From contig NW_024468910.1 of the NCBI RefSeq assembly GCF_011745365.1, forward strand, positions 2,322,068 through 2,386,067: a DNA stretch of 64,000 bases, given 5' to 3'. The notes beneath the pieces were generated by a model that worked only from the letters and a program-made list of their open reading frames with translations, ran no database searches and had not been told where the DNA came from. This document shows, piece by piece, positions 1 through 12,469 of this stretch. The translations under genes and the position numbers were made by a program. The DNA comes from Cryphonectria parasitica EP155. Lineage: Eukaryota > Ascomycota > Sordariomycetes > Diaporthales > Cryphonectriaceae. Position 1 is the stretch's first letter; every line of letters starts with the position of its first letter.

Positions 1-3000
1 CCTTCTTCTCGGTTTCGAATTGTTCGTTGAGTCGTCGACGCACTCACTGGGTTGCTCATGTGTGCTTTCAAGTGGGGTGGGTCGTATTGCACCATTCAGG
101 GGTTGTTACAATAATGCACGCTACCATGAGAGGTTCGAGTCAAGAATTGGTCTTGGGCCTTGGTTTGTATTTCGGCTCGTGGTATCAACATCTGAGGTAA
201 TAGGTAGTAATTGATCACAGGGAGCCAAGGTACTGGTGGATGATGGCGGTGGTGTTGTTATTATTATTGTTGTTGTTTGTCCTGACGCCAATCAACAGCT
301 CAACAACAGGATGAACGACCAGAAATCAGGACGAAAAAGAGCCTACTGCATGTAGCCTGCGTTAGCCTTAATCTAGTCACCTTTTCTTGGACATCATGCT
401 GCAGAATCCCCCAACCTCTTCCAGCCGCAGCGGTTAATACACCACCACTCTGCCTAGACATCATAGGATCTACAACAACATACCATGTACTATGTACATT
501 GTGCATGATTATGGTGGTGAGAGAGATCAGACGAGAGAGACAGAGAGAGGAAGAGTCGCCGCCTCGTTTCCGCCCCTCCCACACAGCCTTCCAGAGAGGC
601 GCCTGTCAAAATCCCAGGCACAACCTGAGACGAGACGAAAAGAATGCCAGATGTTCGGGAAGCTTTGCATCCATCCCGCCGTGCTCCGCACTCTGCTGCA
701 TACAGCCGGAGGGGGGGGATGTAAGCTTACCTCGTTTAAGCACCCTTGCCGCTGCGAGCTCCGGCGTCAAGGGTCTCACAATAAGGCCACCAAACCAAAC
801 TTGTCATTTGTAGTGCCCAGATTACAGTATGTATACCGTCCACCCTAAACCAGCCCACCTCCCCTTCGGTACCATACTTCGGATTCATCTGATGATGATG
901 ATTCTGCTGTGAGAGTTTTCACTACAGGGCTACCACTGCTTTGCTGGTCGAGGCAATGGTGGCACGGCCGCGGGGACGTTTCGAGGGACACAGGTGGAGA
1001 TGACATTCTGTGACGTCTGTCTTCATCGATCGATTCCCAGGGTCCAACCCTTCTATCGTTCTCGATGAAGATCGCCACGACTTGGTTTGTGTAGCAGGGA
1101 GTAGAGCAGACACATCTCTGGAGACAAGGGCCTGTTTAGCTACCGCAAAGGCCTGGATATCTTTCCGTCAGCTCAAATAATGACTATGCCATGCTCCCTC
1201 ATGCCATGATAGGTTCCCATACCCAGTCTACTTCTTCTTGGTCTTGACTCTCTGATGAGAGAATTGTGCTATACTCCATTCTCTGTTAATCCTGCGCCAA
1301 TTTGGCACAAGGCGATAACCAATATGCCCTTATTGTGTGCGCTGGATCGCATCCACGTCCTGCAGCAGCCAGTTGAGCAGGTTATAACATGACGAAATAA
1401 GCTCAAAAACAAGCGTATTTCATACAAGTGCCGTCAGAGGGATCCTCGGGACGGCGAGGATCCGCGTAGATCCACCCTTAGACACCCCTCTAGGCGGCCA
1501 GCCTTTTTGGTTCATGACTATGTACTATGGTACTTTGGGCCAATGATACCCTCTCGTATACCAGGGTAGGGTTCACTCACCATCACGACGTAGGCCGCCG
1601 AAATTTTTTTTTAATTTTTTTTCTCGAGTGGTGAGACTGGGTATGTGTTGCCCCGTTGGAAAACCTTTCGGTTCGAAGGACCTGGTAGGGTCGTTTCGAG
1701 AAGCCCCAGACCTCGCCTAAATACCAGTACCCACCACCCACGGAGAAGGGGGCTTTACGATGTGTGTGTCGGTGGATCCCCCGCCTTCCGGGGGCGCCCT
1801 GCAGGCGGTCATCGGCCTATGTTGAGAATATTGGCCCGTGGCGTGGCCGGCCCTCGTTGTCCTTTTTCCTTTTCATCTCAAATTGCTGGTGGTGTCGTCT
1901 CGGCCATGGGACGGCGGGTGCGATCCCCTCTCGTGTTTCACGACCTTGATGGATGAACGATGGTGAAGATGATGATGCCCTGACTCCTCTGACGGCGGGG
2001 GGATTTTTATTTCATCCCTGTTAAGCGAAGATCAAGCTTAACGTGACCCATCCTCGCTTGCCTGGTACACACATTACTGCAGTCCATTACATGATACATG
2101 AAGATGGAAGGAGAAAGAGGAGAGGGGGGGTGTGGTGGTAGTCCACATGGTGGCGCTGGTGGAGTTCAACAGTCTGAACTGACTGCCTTGGAAAAGAGGA
2201 TCCGCTTGCGCTTGGTCGAAACTAAACCTGATGTACTGGTTACCTCGCTGTTTATCCTCGTCGCAGGTCTCTGGAGCAGCTAGCCAAGACGACGGAACGA
2301 CTCAATCCGTGTCGTGGGGGTGGAGAGGGTAAGGGTGGTATGCACTGCTTGGATCGACGCCCAGCACGGGAGAGCGACTGTCCAAGGGTGATCGTGGGTC
2401 TTTTCTCTCTCTCTCTCCTATCTCTCTCCTGGAGAGAGAACGAGCGGGGTGAAACTACACACCGTGATCTGTGACAAGGTCCATGGGGGCGACCGTCACA
2501 GCTCCTGTAGTTCACTCTTTCTGCGTCTGGATAGCTGGACGTCACCTATTGCAAGCCTCCGCGCTTCAGATGGACCGGCATTGAGAGGCCGAGGGATGAC
2601 ATATGCCCCTCGCTTGCTATCGGGACGCCTCGGTTCTCGAAGGCGGTAGCGGAGCCCCTGAAGGCCCGAGAGATGGTAGCTCAGGTACTTCCTGTACTTC
2701 CAAGGTACAAGTGAGGTTGTACATCTGGACCCCTTGCTGCGAGGATGCAGCTAAGATCAAAATGGTGTCCGCAGATATGACCGTTGGATTTGGGGCGTGA
2801 CAAGATATGGAGGAAGATGATGATGTTGTCAGGGTTCATCCAATTGCTGAGCCTGTTGCCGCATCTCTGCCACTGGATGTGTTGAGATCTTGTATGTTGA
2901 GCGGGAGAAAAACAAAATGGTTGAACTTGCAATTGTGAGCAGCCTATAGAACCTGACTCCAAGCCTGTGATAAATTAGTGAGGTTAAAACAGGGCAACAG

Positions 3001-3551
3001 CCATACTTGGTGAAATAAGTGAATTATCTCTTCAAGCACTCCGTCTCAGTTCTGCTAAGTGATCAAACGATTATGGCAAGGAGAGCTGGTCCTGGTTGAT
3101 AGCTAGGTGATCTTGAAAACAAAATAGATTCGAGGTGGAAGTCTTGGTGCATCCGACGTCAAAGAGGAGATGTGTGCAAGTGTGTATACATGCGTCTTCA
3201 TGCGTATGTATGCATTTATAGTCGAAGTAGCTTCTTTGAGGATTCGACCTTTATCTGGCGAAGCTATCCAGATACCACTGGCGGAACTGCCTACTCAAGT
3301 TCCTCCACCCACGTACGTCTTCTGCTACAGTGGACGAACAGCTTGAAAAAAAAAAAAAGGCATCGTGATATTCATTACTAGTTGGGACATGTCCCTGGAA
3401 ACAGCCATCAGAATTCCCGGTTCGCAAAGGAAACGGGAAAAAGAGAGAGAGAGAGAGAGACAGGTTTTGTGCCTGCTAATCATGACATCAATACAATCCT
3501 TGGTCCCCAAATTATCAAACAGATGTGATCTCTGTTCTCAGTCAGACTCCG
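1..3551. other. Intergenic, no supported gene
   Basis: Open frames on both strands are short, overlap one another and show no recognisable domain or convincing splice structure. The stretch holds purine-rich and GT/CT-rich simple sequence, such as the short GAGA run near 3440-3460. The far end is the 3' flank of the minus-strand COMPASS subunit gene. Distal promoter or non-coding RNA content cannot be judged by eye. Confidence 0.6.
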
Positions 3552-5317
3552 TCACACATCTAATCTGCGAATGGTGACTTCTTCGTGGCCTAGACGGAGA
3601 TATTTCGTGGCTGCTGCCTCCTTGACCCTCGTCTCGGCATCCAGCTTTTCCTTGGCCTGCCTCGCCAGCTCCTTGATGACCAGCCTGGTGCTCCTCGTGA
3701 ATGTGTTGTACCACGAGGCGTGGGGCTTGCACCGCCGGCGTTCGCACATGCCGGCCGTCTCCATGTTGAGCTCCTTGCCGGCGGCCTCGGCATCCTCCTT
3801 GGCCTTCCACAACTGTTCGTCGGTAAAGCAGCCCTCGGCAGCCAGGCTGTTGCCCCTGTAGATGGCCTCACCCTGCGCCGACCTGGCGAATATGGAGAAG
3901 TCGTCAGGGCAGCCAACGACGTCCAGGCGGCAGTCGTAACCGCACACGTCTTTCTCGAAGAGGCCAGCGGTGATGGCCGCCCGGCGCCGCTCGTTCGCAA
4001 GGTCCAGCAGCTGTTGCATCTTCTTGTTCAGCACAATCTCCTCGGCCAGCGCATAGCGGTCCGAGGCGGACGTGGTCAAGAAGTCTTCTTCTTCAGGCGT
4101 GAGAACGTAGCATTGATCGACCTTGGCCCAGAAGTCGGACGGAACGTCTAGAGTGTTGTCAGTGAAGCTGTTCATCATACATAGCAGCAACGCTTGCTGT
4201 CCAGCCATAAGATCAGAAGAGGGAAGAAAGACAAAAGTGGGATCTCACCAAAAGGTATCTTGCCAACACTCCAGGGCACCTCCCCCTCGACGGAACTGGG
4301 CAGGTTAGAGCCGTCCAGCAAGCCCATAAACTGCTCCCTTGTGAATTCCGCTTCGTTGACCATGGATTTCCCCTGCTCGGGAAGTGACCGCACGAGCAGC
4401 TCCCACCACTCGTCCGCATGTCTATCACTGCAGAAGACACTGAAGTAGGTCAGCGGCTTCATGGCGCCCTTCCTCCCCGCGTACCCCTCCTCGTACATGC
4501 GCGCGGCGTTGAGACATCCCTCCAGGGAACACGTCTTCTTGTACCTGGTGACGTTGATGCCGCGATCATCAGTGCAGCTGGGACACACGTAACGCACGAT
4601 GAGGGCCTCGCCGATGGTCTTATCAACACCGACACACTCCCCGTGGAACCAGTCCTCGCAAACGTCGCAGCTGATCATCCAGCGGTGGTCGTCTGGGCCG
4701 CGGCAGATGCAGTAGGGACCGTGGTCGGACTCCTCGTCGTACAAGGGCCCCTCGCTGGCGCCGTCGATATCGCTCGAAGCAGCAGTAGCAGCGAGAGGAG
4801 GGGAGGTGGGGGTCTCCCCGGGGCCGAAGCTAGACGATTTGCCGCCGCGCCCGCCGCGCCTGGAAACTGAAGTGGCCGCCCTGGTACCTCCGCGGGCGGC
4901 CCTACCGGCACGTGAGCCCCCGCGGCCTCGACGGCTTGAAGTCTTCTTGACGAGCGCCGCCGTACCTTTCTTCTTGGCGGCTCGCGCCGCGCCCGAGGGC
5001 TTCGTAGAGGGGGAGGCTGCTGCTGATGAGCCGTCCAGCTGCGAGAAGAAAGATGGAGTTCGTGATGAGCGAGGCTCGCTCTTGTTGGTGGTCGGTGTGG
5101 GGAGGCCGTCAGCCATGGGCAAATCTGGTATATCTGCCATGTCTGTCTCGCCGTCAAAACCACTGCCAGTTTCCATCTTGATGCTGGCGTCAGATATCAC
5201 TGAGGCAGCGCCGCTGGGCACTGCATCCATATTTGAAGTTGAGGGCGAGTCTGCTGAGCTCTGCAGCGTGTGGGGTGAGTCAGAATAGAACCTGTTATCA
5301 GAATCCATGATGGACAT
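3552..5317 (-). CDS. SPP1: COMPASS (Set1 H3K4 methyltransferase) complex subunit Spp1/CFP1-like PHD protein
   Basis: Probable nuclear subunit of the Set1/COMPASS complex; in the Spp1/CFP1 family the PHD finger reads H3K4 methylation. Two exons: 5317-4249, then 4147-3552. The 101-bp intron (4248-4148) has a GTGAG donor and CTAG acceptor, and removing it joins GKIPF to DVPSDFW in frame. The product is 554 aa from the ATG at 5317, or 551 aa from the next ATG at 5308. Order, numbered from 5308: disordered Ser-rich N-terminus; basic RGG/RGR-rich stretch at about 125-157; PHD finger at about 199-245 with the Cys4-His-Cys3 pattern (YCICRG, CDVCEDWFHGEC, CPSC); then a CFP1-type C-terminal region starting YKKTCSLEGC with helical segments. 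The frame is open upstream of 5317 without a better start. It diverges from SCO1 across a 567-bp spacer. Family assignment is strong; function is by homology. Confidence 0.88.
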
Positions 5318-5884
5318 GTGCCTTGCCACACGGTGTTTGAGAATGGGAAAGAACAAAATAGACAAGATGCAAATGCAGCAAGTATCAACCGCGCCAATGT
5401 ACCCAAAAAATAAATACAAAGATATAAACCCTGCAGTATAGAAGAATATGTCTGACTAAGAAGAACTTGTGTCGAATTGAGCAGGAAAGGGAAGTGATGA
5501 GGGCATACACTTGGGTGATGTTGTTTGGCTCCCTTCGATGTGTTTCTTGATGGGAAGTTGAAGTTTGCGAGGCTGATTGGCTGTGCACACCTTCTCCGCC
5601 CGGGCCCGCTAAAGCTTGCAGGGGACAGGGATCAGGCGCCTTGCAGAATCAACCAGAGACCCATAAGATGGTCTGTGCACCATGCAGGTCCTTATTTTTT
5701 TTCTTCATCTTTTTGAGTTGATAGTCTGCGATCTATCAATACAAGTGCTGAAGAATAGGAAATTCTGGGACGTGTCTAACACTGAATTTCATCCTCACTC
5801 TTTTTTCCCATTCATCCTGGACATTATCACCTGATACTTCCTCTTTGTACTGTGTCTTTCTGTCTGCACCAAAAGCACACCACC
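5318..5884. promoter_or_regulatory. Divergent promoter spacer between SPP1-like (-) and SCO1 (+)
   Basis: This 567-bp spacer separates the two start codons, so both promoters and 5' leaders must lie in it, unless a leader intron reaches further. No clear TATA box is visible on the SCO1 side. The sequence just before the SCO1 ATG is C/A-rich (CACCATGG), a good fungal start context. Confidence 0.5.
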
Positions 5885-6939
5885 ATGGCCCGGTCCATAG
5901 CACCCTCGAGGGCACTGCTGCGCAGCTTCCAAGATATCTCAGCCGCAGCATCATCAACACCATCGAAATCATGTCGTCGGTTACTCTCCTCGTCACAGGG
6001 CTCCTCTTCCATACAGAGACCCACCGTTTTGCGATCGATCGCCCATTCCCAGAAGCACCAACCCCTCATCCAAAAGCGCTTCAAATACAAGTCAATTGAG
6101 GAGGCAAAGAGTCGGTACTCAGTAGGGGTATGCAGAGAGACCTCAACACCCTATGTGCACTGCTGCAAAATTAGCAGGAGGATCAAGACAGGGGAAAAGC
6201 TAACGTTAGACCGTGCTGCTATAGCCGTTCTCCTGGAAAGCAGCCGTACTGTTTGTCGCGACGGCTGCCGGCCTGATGTGGTATTTCGAGTCCGAGAAGG
6301 GGCGCATGCAAAAGAAGCGGATAGCAGAGGCGAATAAGGCGGTCGGCAAACCCAAGGTGGGAGGCTCGTTCAACCTGGTGGATCAGGATGGTAAACCCTT
6401 CACGGATGCCGACCTGAAGGGACGACACTCTCTGGTACGTCGCGGCTGCAACGTTGCGTGCTTACACAGCTTGTACATTGCCGTCCCTCGCTGACACGCG
6501 TTCTTTTCTCCCTCTACTCCAGGTCTACTTTGGCTTCACCCACTGCCCCGATATCTGTCCCGAAGAGCTCGACAAGATGGCCATCATGTACGACTACGTC
6601 GAAAAGCAAGCACCGGGCGCACTAAACGCCGTATTTGTGACGTGCGACCCTGGGCGCGATGGACCCGAGGAGCTGAAGAAGTACCTTGCCGAATTCCACC
6701 CGAAGTTTGTGGGCCTCACGGGGACGTACGACGATATCAAGGCTATGTGCAAGGCGTACAGGGTGTATTTTAGCACGCCTTCAAAAGTGGCGCCGGGACA
6801 GGACTATCTGGTGGACCACAGCATCTACTTCTACCTAATGGATCCCGAAGGCAATTTCGTGGAGGCCCTGGGACGACAACACTCGCCCGAACAGGGCGCT
6901 CAGATCATCTCGGGCCACATCAAAACGTGGGACAGTTGA
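5885..6939 (+). CDS. SCO1: Sco1-family mitochondrial copper chaperone for cytochrome c oxidase
   Basis: Delivers copper to the CuA site of cytochrome oxidase subunit 2; anchored in the inner mitochondrial membrane. Three exons: 5885-6127, 6225-6434, 6523-6939. Introns are 97 bp (GTATGC...ATAG, branch-like GCTAACG) and 88 bp (GTACGT...CCAG), giving 289 aa. Residues 1-75 are Ser/Arg-rich with few acidic residues, a mitochondrial presequence. A single membrane segment lies at about 86-101 (VLFVATAAGLMWYF). The thioredoxin-fold domain follows, with the copper-binding CPDIC motif (Cys159, Cys163) after FGFTH and the conserved histidine in DYLVDHS (His250). Intron 1 falls just before PFSW at the membrane segment and intron 2 just before VYFGFTH. 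All key ligands are present and the length is normal for fungi. The start was chosen at MARS with CACCATGG context; an upstream in-frame codon at 5852 is not an ATG. Confidence 0.95.
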
Positions 6940-8017
6940 AGAGAACATGGGGCAGCAAAGAGAAGAAGAAAAGAAAGATTTAAGGCGCTCTGGCTTCTCC
7001 ACTCATATCACGACAGTCCGAGGAACATTGCACTGTGGGAAAAAAACAATGCATATTTATGTATATAATACGAGGGCTTTCAGATATACCCCAGATCTTG
7101 TAAGCCAAGAGGCTAAACTGCATGGGCTGTTGACATCGAAGAGGGATGCTGTTTCGAGAATAGTTGCATGTGAGGCCCTGCAGTCATAAGAGAAAAACAA
7201 TCACGCAATTGGTCCAATGAAACCCTACAGCTTTGACCTAGACCTTGAGCTGCAGGGCGGCTCTTCATAAGCACGTGTACGTTGGAAAAAAGAAGGCTCC
7301 CCCCCCCCCCCCCCCTCCTTTCTCGCTCCTGGAACTCATTATGACATGCAAAGAATGATCTTCAACCTGTTCTCCCCCAGGCTCAACAAAGGTAAACAGC
7401 CAGGTTACGCACATGAGCGCTGGGGAGAACCGTAATGTAGCCGTGCTCCGTGGGGTGTTTACGTCATTTTTCGGGCCCAACCGAGCCTCACCCTCTACAG
7501 GATTAGAGCTTTCGAGCTTTGGAGGGGCTGCGCCAGGGGGCTATCGATACTGCTAATGCCCAACGATCATGACCAATTGACACATGAAGATAGAGCACAC
7601 CTCTAGGGGCAAGAGAAAAAAAAAACCTTGAACCCTGTCGTGTCCCTTCGCCGTGTCATGTGCCTCGATAATTTCGCAGACGAATTGCTTCTGTTGTACC
7701 TGAGCAACCCTCTCCCAGTCCCCATAGAGCGAGTTTGTTTTTCCTTCTCATTCTACCAGCATTTTACTAACACATCAGGCTTATGACAATAGTACATACA
7801 GCCTGTTTGTGTGTATCTTGTGTGCCTATCCCTAGCTGCCGTTGCCCGGATCATAGCTTCTTTCTTATCTAACCCAGACACTTAGTCCCTGTATCACCCT
7901 CTCCAATCTACCACCTCCTCCTGCTCCTCGTTCTCTCTAGCATCGAGCTCGGTTCAATCTCGACAAGGCCTCGTTGCCCAAGCTCGAGCACAACACTACT
8001 TACAAATCACTTCAACA
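6940..8017. other. Intergenic: SCO1 3' flank and choline kinase 5' flank
   Basis: No gene seen. It contains a 17-base C run at 7299-7315. Pyrimidine-rich sequence (CCACCTCCTCCTGCTCCTCG) lies about 100 bp before the choline kinase ATG, as often seen in fungal core promoters and leaders. Confidence 0.55.
7299..7315. repeat. Poly-C homopolymer, 17 nt
   Basis: Uninterrupted run of 17 C in the SCO1 3' flank. It is one of more than ten G or C runs of 11 nt or longer in the window, none of them in coding sequence. Confidence 0.9.
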
Positions 8018-10889
8018 ATGTCTACGTCCACGCCTCCCATCCTCAACGCCCATGGCCAACCCATCAGGTCCGCCCTGAAGACCGACGACGATGTCGCACG
8101 CACGCCTCCCAGCGGGCCCGTGAAGGGTAAGCATATCCCCCGAAATCTGCGAGGAGGGCTTTCTGCCTCCACTGTCTTACCAAACATCATATGATTCTCG
8201 TTCCTGCCTGTTCAACATGGCACAGCGCAAGTGCTGATTATCTGTGTTTGCCTTGGTGTCTTGCAGCGCTTCTGGGCTTTGTGAGATTGAGGTATACTCA
8301 TATGGGAGATCCTCCAAGTGCTGGAATCTTTTTGTGATGACCATGGCGAGGCGTCGGGAGGGTTGCCCAAATGCTTGATCTTCATCAGGTAAACGCTCCG
8401 CCTTCTCGGGAGTCAATATGCAGACTATCTACTCTTATATGTCTGCTCCTGCGGAGTGACTTACGCTGACCATATCACTCTTTGCAGCCGTTCACATAGC
8501 CGAGCCAGAACCTCCTGCACACGAAGAACCAATGTTCAAGAGGCAGTTCTCTGCCAGCGTGGGTGGAAAACGCCTCAGCGGAAGACCACCCATACCTACT
8601 GGCAGCTCCTCGCGCTCGTCGGTGCTCTCCTTGAACAATATGGAGACGTTGGACCTGGGGGCGCACCAGAGCGGCTCGTCACTGGTCCAAACACCTGATG
8701 AAATTCCAGGCCAGTCAGGTGGTAGCCAGCCGCAGCAGCAGCAACAGGGCCCAGATCAGCAACACTCCCACAGGGTGGATCGTGTCTCGGAGAAGCTAGT
8801 TGCCCAGATAGCTGAGTGGCTCCAGCGCGAGAAAGCCAAGAGGGAGTCCAGGAAGCCAAGGAGACACCACCATCACCATCACCACCTGCGCCGGAAACAT
8901 CGAGAGGCGCAGCCTCAAGAAGAGCCGATCCCGGAGCAATCAGAGCCAGAGTTCGATACTTCGCTTCAGCGGACGACTTCCATCGACTCTAATTCAAGTG
9001 ATGTGTCTTTGGATCGGCTGCAGCGCATCCTGGACGATAGCATGTCCGCCCTAGGCCTGAACTCGATACCGCATTTTGGGCCGAGGCTGGGCAGACGGTC
9101 TTCGCATCGGAGTAAGAAACATGCTTCACGATCGTCGCTGCATCTGGCTCGTGCAGCCTCATCTGACACAGACTACGTCGACGGCGATGCTATCGTACCG
9201 AGCTGCGATGCCATGCTAGACAACACCCTGACACTGAAATACTCTCAAGGCACCGCGGATGATTCCATCTCTGTGTCAAGCCGACGAGAAGAGAAGGAGA
9301 AGCAGGTGTGGCTTACTTTCAAGAACGAAATCATTCGCCTGGCACACACTCTGAGGCTGAAGGGCTGGAGACGTGTCCCGCTGGACTCTGGGGACGATAT
9401 TAGTGTTGAACGGCTCAGTGGCGCTCTGACGAACGCGGTCTACGTTGTGACCCCCCCTGAGAACTTGTCCGAATCCACCGAGCAGGCCACGAAAAAGAAA
9501 CCCCCAAAGCTGCTCCTGCGCATATACGGTCCGAATGTGGAGCATTTGATCGATCGTGACAATGAGCTCATGATCCTCAAGCGCCTCGCGAGGAAGAAGA
9601 TTGGACCGCGGCTATTGGGCACCTTCAAGAACGGTCGGTTCGAGCAGTACTTCAACGCAGCACCCCTGACGCCAGAGTCTCTTCGCGAACCGGGGACGTC
9701 AAAGCAAATCGCGAAGCGTATGCGCGAACTTCACGATGGTGTCGACCTTCTAGAAGAAGAGAAAGATGAGGGTCCGACGGTGTTCAAGAATTGGGACTGC
9801 TGGGTGGACAATGTTGAGAAGAGGACACTTTATCTCGACCACCTCACATCCATTGAGAAACTCAATACTCCTGTTGAATCTACGGAGTCATGGAGAACTC
9901 AGGGCTACGTATGTGGCGTGGAGTGGCCCAAGTTCAAAGCCATGGTTGACAAGTACCGCGCTTTCCTCGTCCAGTCCTATGGTGGTCCAGCTGTACTGCG
10001 CAACAAGCTCGTTTTCGCGCACAACGATGTAGGTTTCCTGTCGGTTCTACCTTGTTCGTCCTTCTGTCCATGCTTACATCACCTATAGACGCAATATGGC
10101 AACATTCTCCGTGTTCGCCCGGACGACGAGCGCTCGCCGCTTCTGCAGCCCGAAAATGTACATAAACAACTGATCGTTATCGATTTCGAATACGCCTCGG
10201 CGAATACCCCCGGTCTGGAATTTGCCAATCACTTCACTGAATGGGCATACAATTATCACGACGCAAATACCTCCTATGCATGCAACGCCGAGGGGTACTA
10301 TCCCAACCTCGAAGAGCAACAGCGGTTTATCAAAGCCTATGTGGAGCATCGGCCCAAATTCATGACTAACTCGTCATCCGCCTCTGACGATGTGACGCCA
10401 TCCGGAACGCCGCTCCTGGGCCCACAGCAGACGCAGCTGCCCATGACCACGCCGAGCTCTAGCTCCATCGTAGAGTTTATGCTGGACGCCCGCGTCCCAC
10501 CCGGAGGGTGGAAGGAGGAGGAACGACGCGCGGTAGAGTTGAGCGATGCCAAGGTACAGGATCTCATCCAGGAGACGAGGCTGTGGCGCGCGATGAACAG
10601 CGCCCAATGGGTGGCTTGGGGAATCGTGCAGGCCAAGATACCGGGGTATACCGATACCGACCAAGGCAACGAGCCTGCACCGCCCTCGCCCGCAGGTTCG
10701 GAGGCGACGGTCACGGGGGATAATGGGAGTACCGGCGAGAACGGCGGTGACGAGGAGGGCTTCGACTACCTGCGGTATGCGCATGATCGGGCGCTGTTCT
10801 TCTGGGGCGACTGTGTCCAAATGGGACTTATCAAGATGGAGGAGCTCCCTGAGGAACTGAGGGGCCGCCTCAAGATTGTAGAGTACTGA
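8018..10889 (+). CDS. CKI1: Choline kinase (choline/ethanolamine kinase family)
   Basis: Phosphorylates choline, first step of the CDP-choline (Kennedy) route to phosphatidylcholine; cytosolic. Three exons: 8018-8126, 8488-10028, 10089-10889. Intron 1 is long (361 bp, GTAAGC...TGCAG) and intron 2 is 60 bp (GTAGGT...ATAG), giving 816 aa. Residues 1-290 are a low-complexity Ser/Gln-rich extension with a histidine run (HHHHHHH). The kinase domain begins near KQVWLTFKNEIIRLAH. Hallmarks are the catalytic HNDTQYGN motif (His548, Asp550), split by intron 2 between HND and TQYGN, and the choline-kinase motif IDFEYA (Asp582). Fungal choline kinases carry such N-terminal extensions; the animal enzymes are about half this length. 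Intron 1 also contains another TTGCAG acceptor-like site at 8261-8266, so alternative 5' splicing is possible. Choline rather than ethanolamine specificity is inferred from size. Confidence 0.92.
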
Positions 10890-12469
10890 GAGTATGACGA
10901 TGGATTCAGAGGCTGGGCGAGAAGCTCGGACACCTGGGGCAGAATGAACTGTAGTATCGTTAATGAATGATGTCAGGCATTGCGGGAAGGTTATTGACCC
11001 AAGTACTTTAAAGCACTCAAGTGGACATGTGAACCGAATCACATCGCCTCGAAAAGTATCCCCCTCGTATGTATTAGAAGAGAAGAGAGGAACACAATTT
11101 TCACATGCCCCATGCAATACGTAAAGGTCAACACAAATCATTGAATCCATCATCAGCCAAAGAAAGAACAATTTTTTATATTTCAGGGTATACAAGCATA
11201 CCAAGGCCCCTCCGTATCTCTCACTGTCAGTACAAATTATTATCATCAAGTATCCGCCGACAGCAGATCAGAAGGAAGAAGTGGTACACACACGCACACG
11301 CACGCACACAAGAAGAGAAAAAGAAGTTGAACAGGCCAATAAAAGTCGACAGGCCGAAGCGTAACACAATCGCTAAGAAGATGCGGCAACATTTGATCGG
11401 TACACGTATCCAGACACGAAAACACAGCCAAAAAAAAAAAAAATAAAAAAAAATAAAAAATAAAAAAAAAGGAAAAAAATATAAAAATAAAGAAAGATTA
11501 ATATCTCGCACAGGCATTCGTCGTCATGGCAGGTCGTAGATGAGTGGCCGCGAGGCTCATGGTGGGGTCGATCCCAGTCCTCTCTTTTTTCTCTTCAAGT
11601 TCGTCAATTCCTCCCTCCCTAGTTTTTTTTCTTCTTCTTCTTTTCGGGTTTTGTTCTTTCCTCCCCCCCCCCCCCCTTCTGTTCTCTCTTTTCTGCCAGA
11701 GCGTTCGTTCTTTGCATTCGTTTCAGTAAGCCATCCCCAGCAGCCGCGAGGCCCGAAATGCGATCTTTGAGACAATATAGAATGGACTTAAGGCTATTCC
11801 CTCCTTCGCCTTTCCCCCGGTCCATTGAAGGTGTGATACAAGGGAAACAGACAAAGAACAGGAAAACGAAATGAAATAAAAGGACATAGAAAAGAAAATA
11901 GGGGCAGCTCTTGACGCAAGTGCGGATTATTGACCGCCCGTGATGAACTCCTAGGATCCCCTTCTCATACTCGTGGTGGCCTTATCTTTACTGGTGGGAG
12001 GCTTGGGCGCAGAGGAGTAAAGGAAGAAGGGGGGGGGGGAGGGGGTTGAGCCTGACGCTGGGCAAGCTGCGGTGCTGTTATATCCCGAGATTGCTTGTCC
12101 GTCGATACAAAAAGCTCTCTGCCCTCTCCCCCTGTGCAGGATTGAGGTTTTTTTCTCTTTTTTCTCTTCTTTGTCTTGTGTTCCTCGAAGCATTTAGCTG
12201 CATGGTCTCGCTTCTCGCGTGACCTACCCTTCCTCGTTTTGTGGCGAGTTGCGTTCGCGGTTCTTCGGACATTGCATTCCAATGGCTGGACTTCTTGTAC
12301 GACGGTTGACCGCGTACTTAATTTTCCGGCTGTCCAGGGTGTTTTTGCTAGGGGCAAAGGGTTTGTGCTTCCTTCTCTCCTTCTCTCCTGTCTCTCTCTC
12401 TCTCTTTTGTGTTCCACCTCCTGTGGAAATCGATGCTCTCCCCTATTCTCCTGTGCCATGCCTGAGGCC
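10890..12469. other. Convergent intergenic region with homopolymers
   Basis: 3' flanks of choline kinase (+) and the CNL1-like gene (-). It contains an A-rich low-complexity block (11430-11490), a 14-base C run (11663-11676), a G run near 12031 and T/C-rich stretches. No gene is supported: the longest minus-strand frame (11965-12459) is Arg/Lys-rich simple sequence without a domain. Confidence 0.55.
11430..11490. repeat. A-rich low-complexity tract
   Basis: Runs of A with scattered T (AAAAATAAAA units) and a single GG interruption. It lies in the 3' flank between convergent genes. No poly(A)-tailed element or target-site duplication was recognised, so I call it simple sequence rather than a retroposon tail. 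Confidence 0.8.
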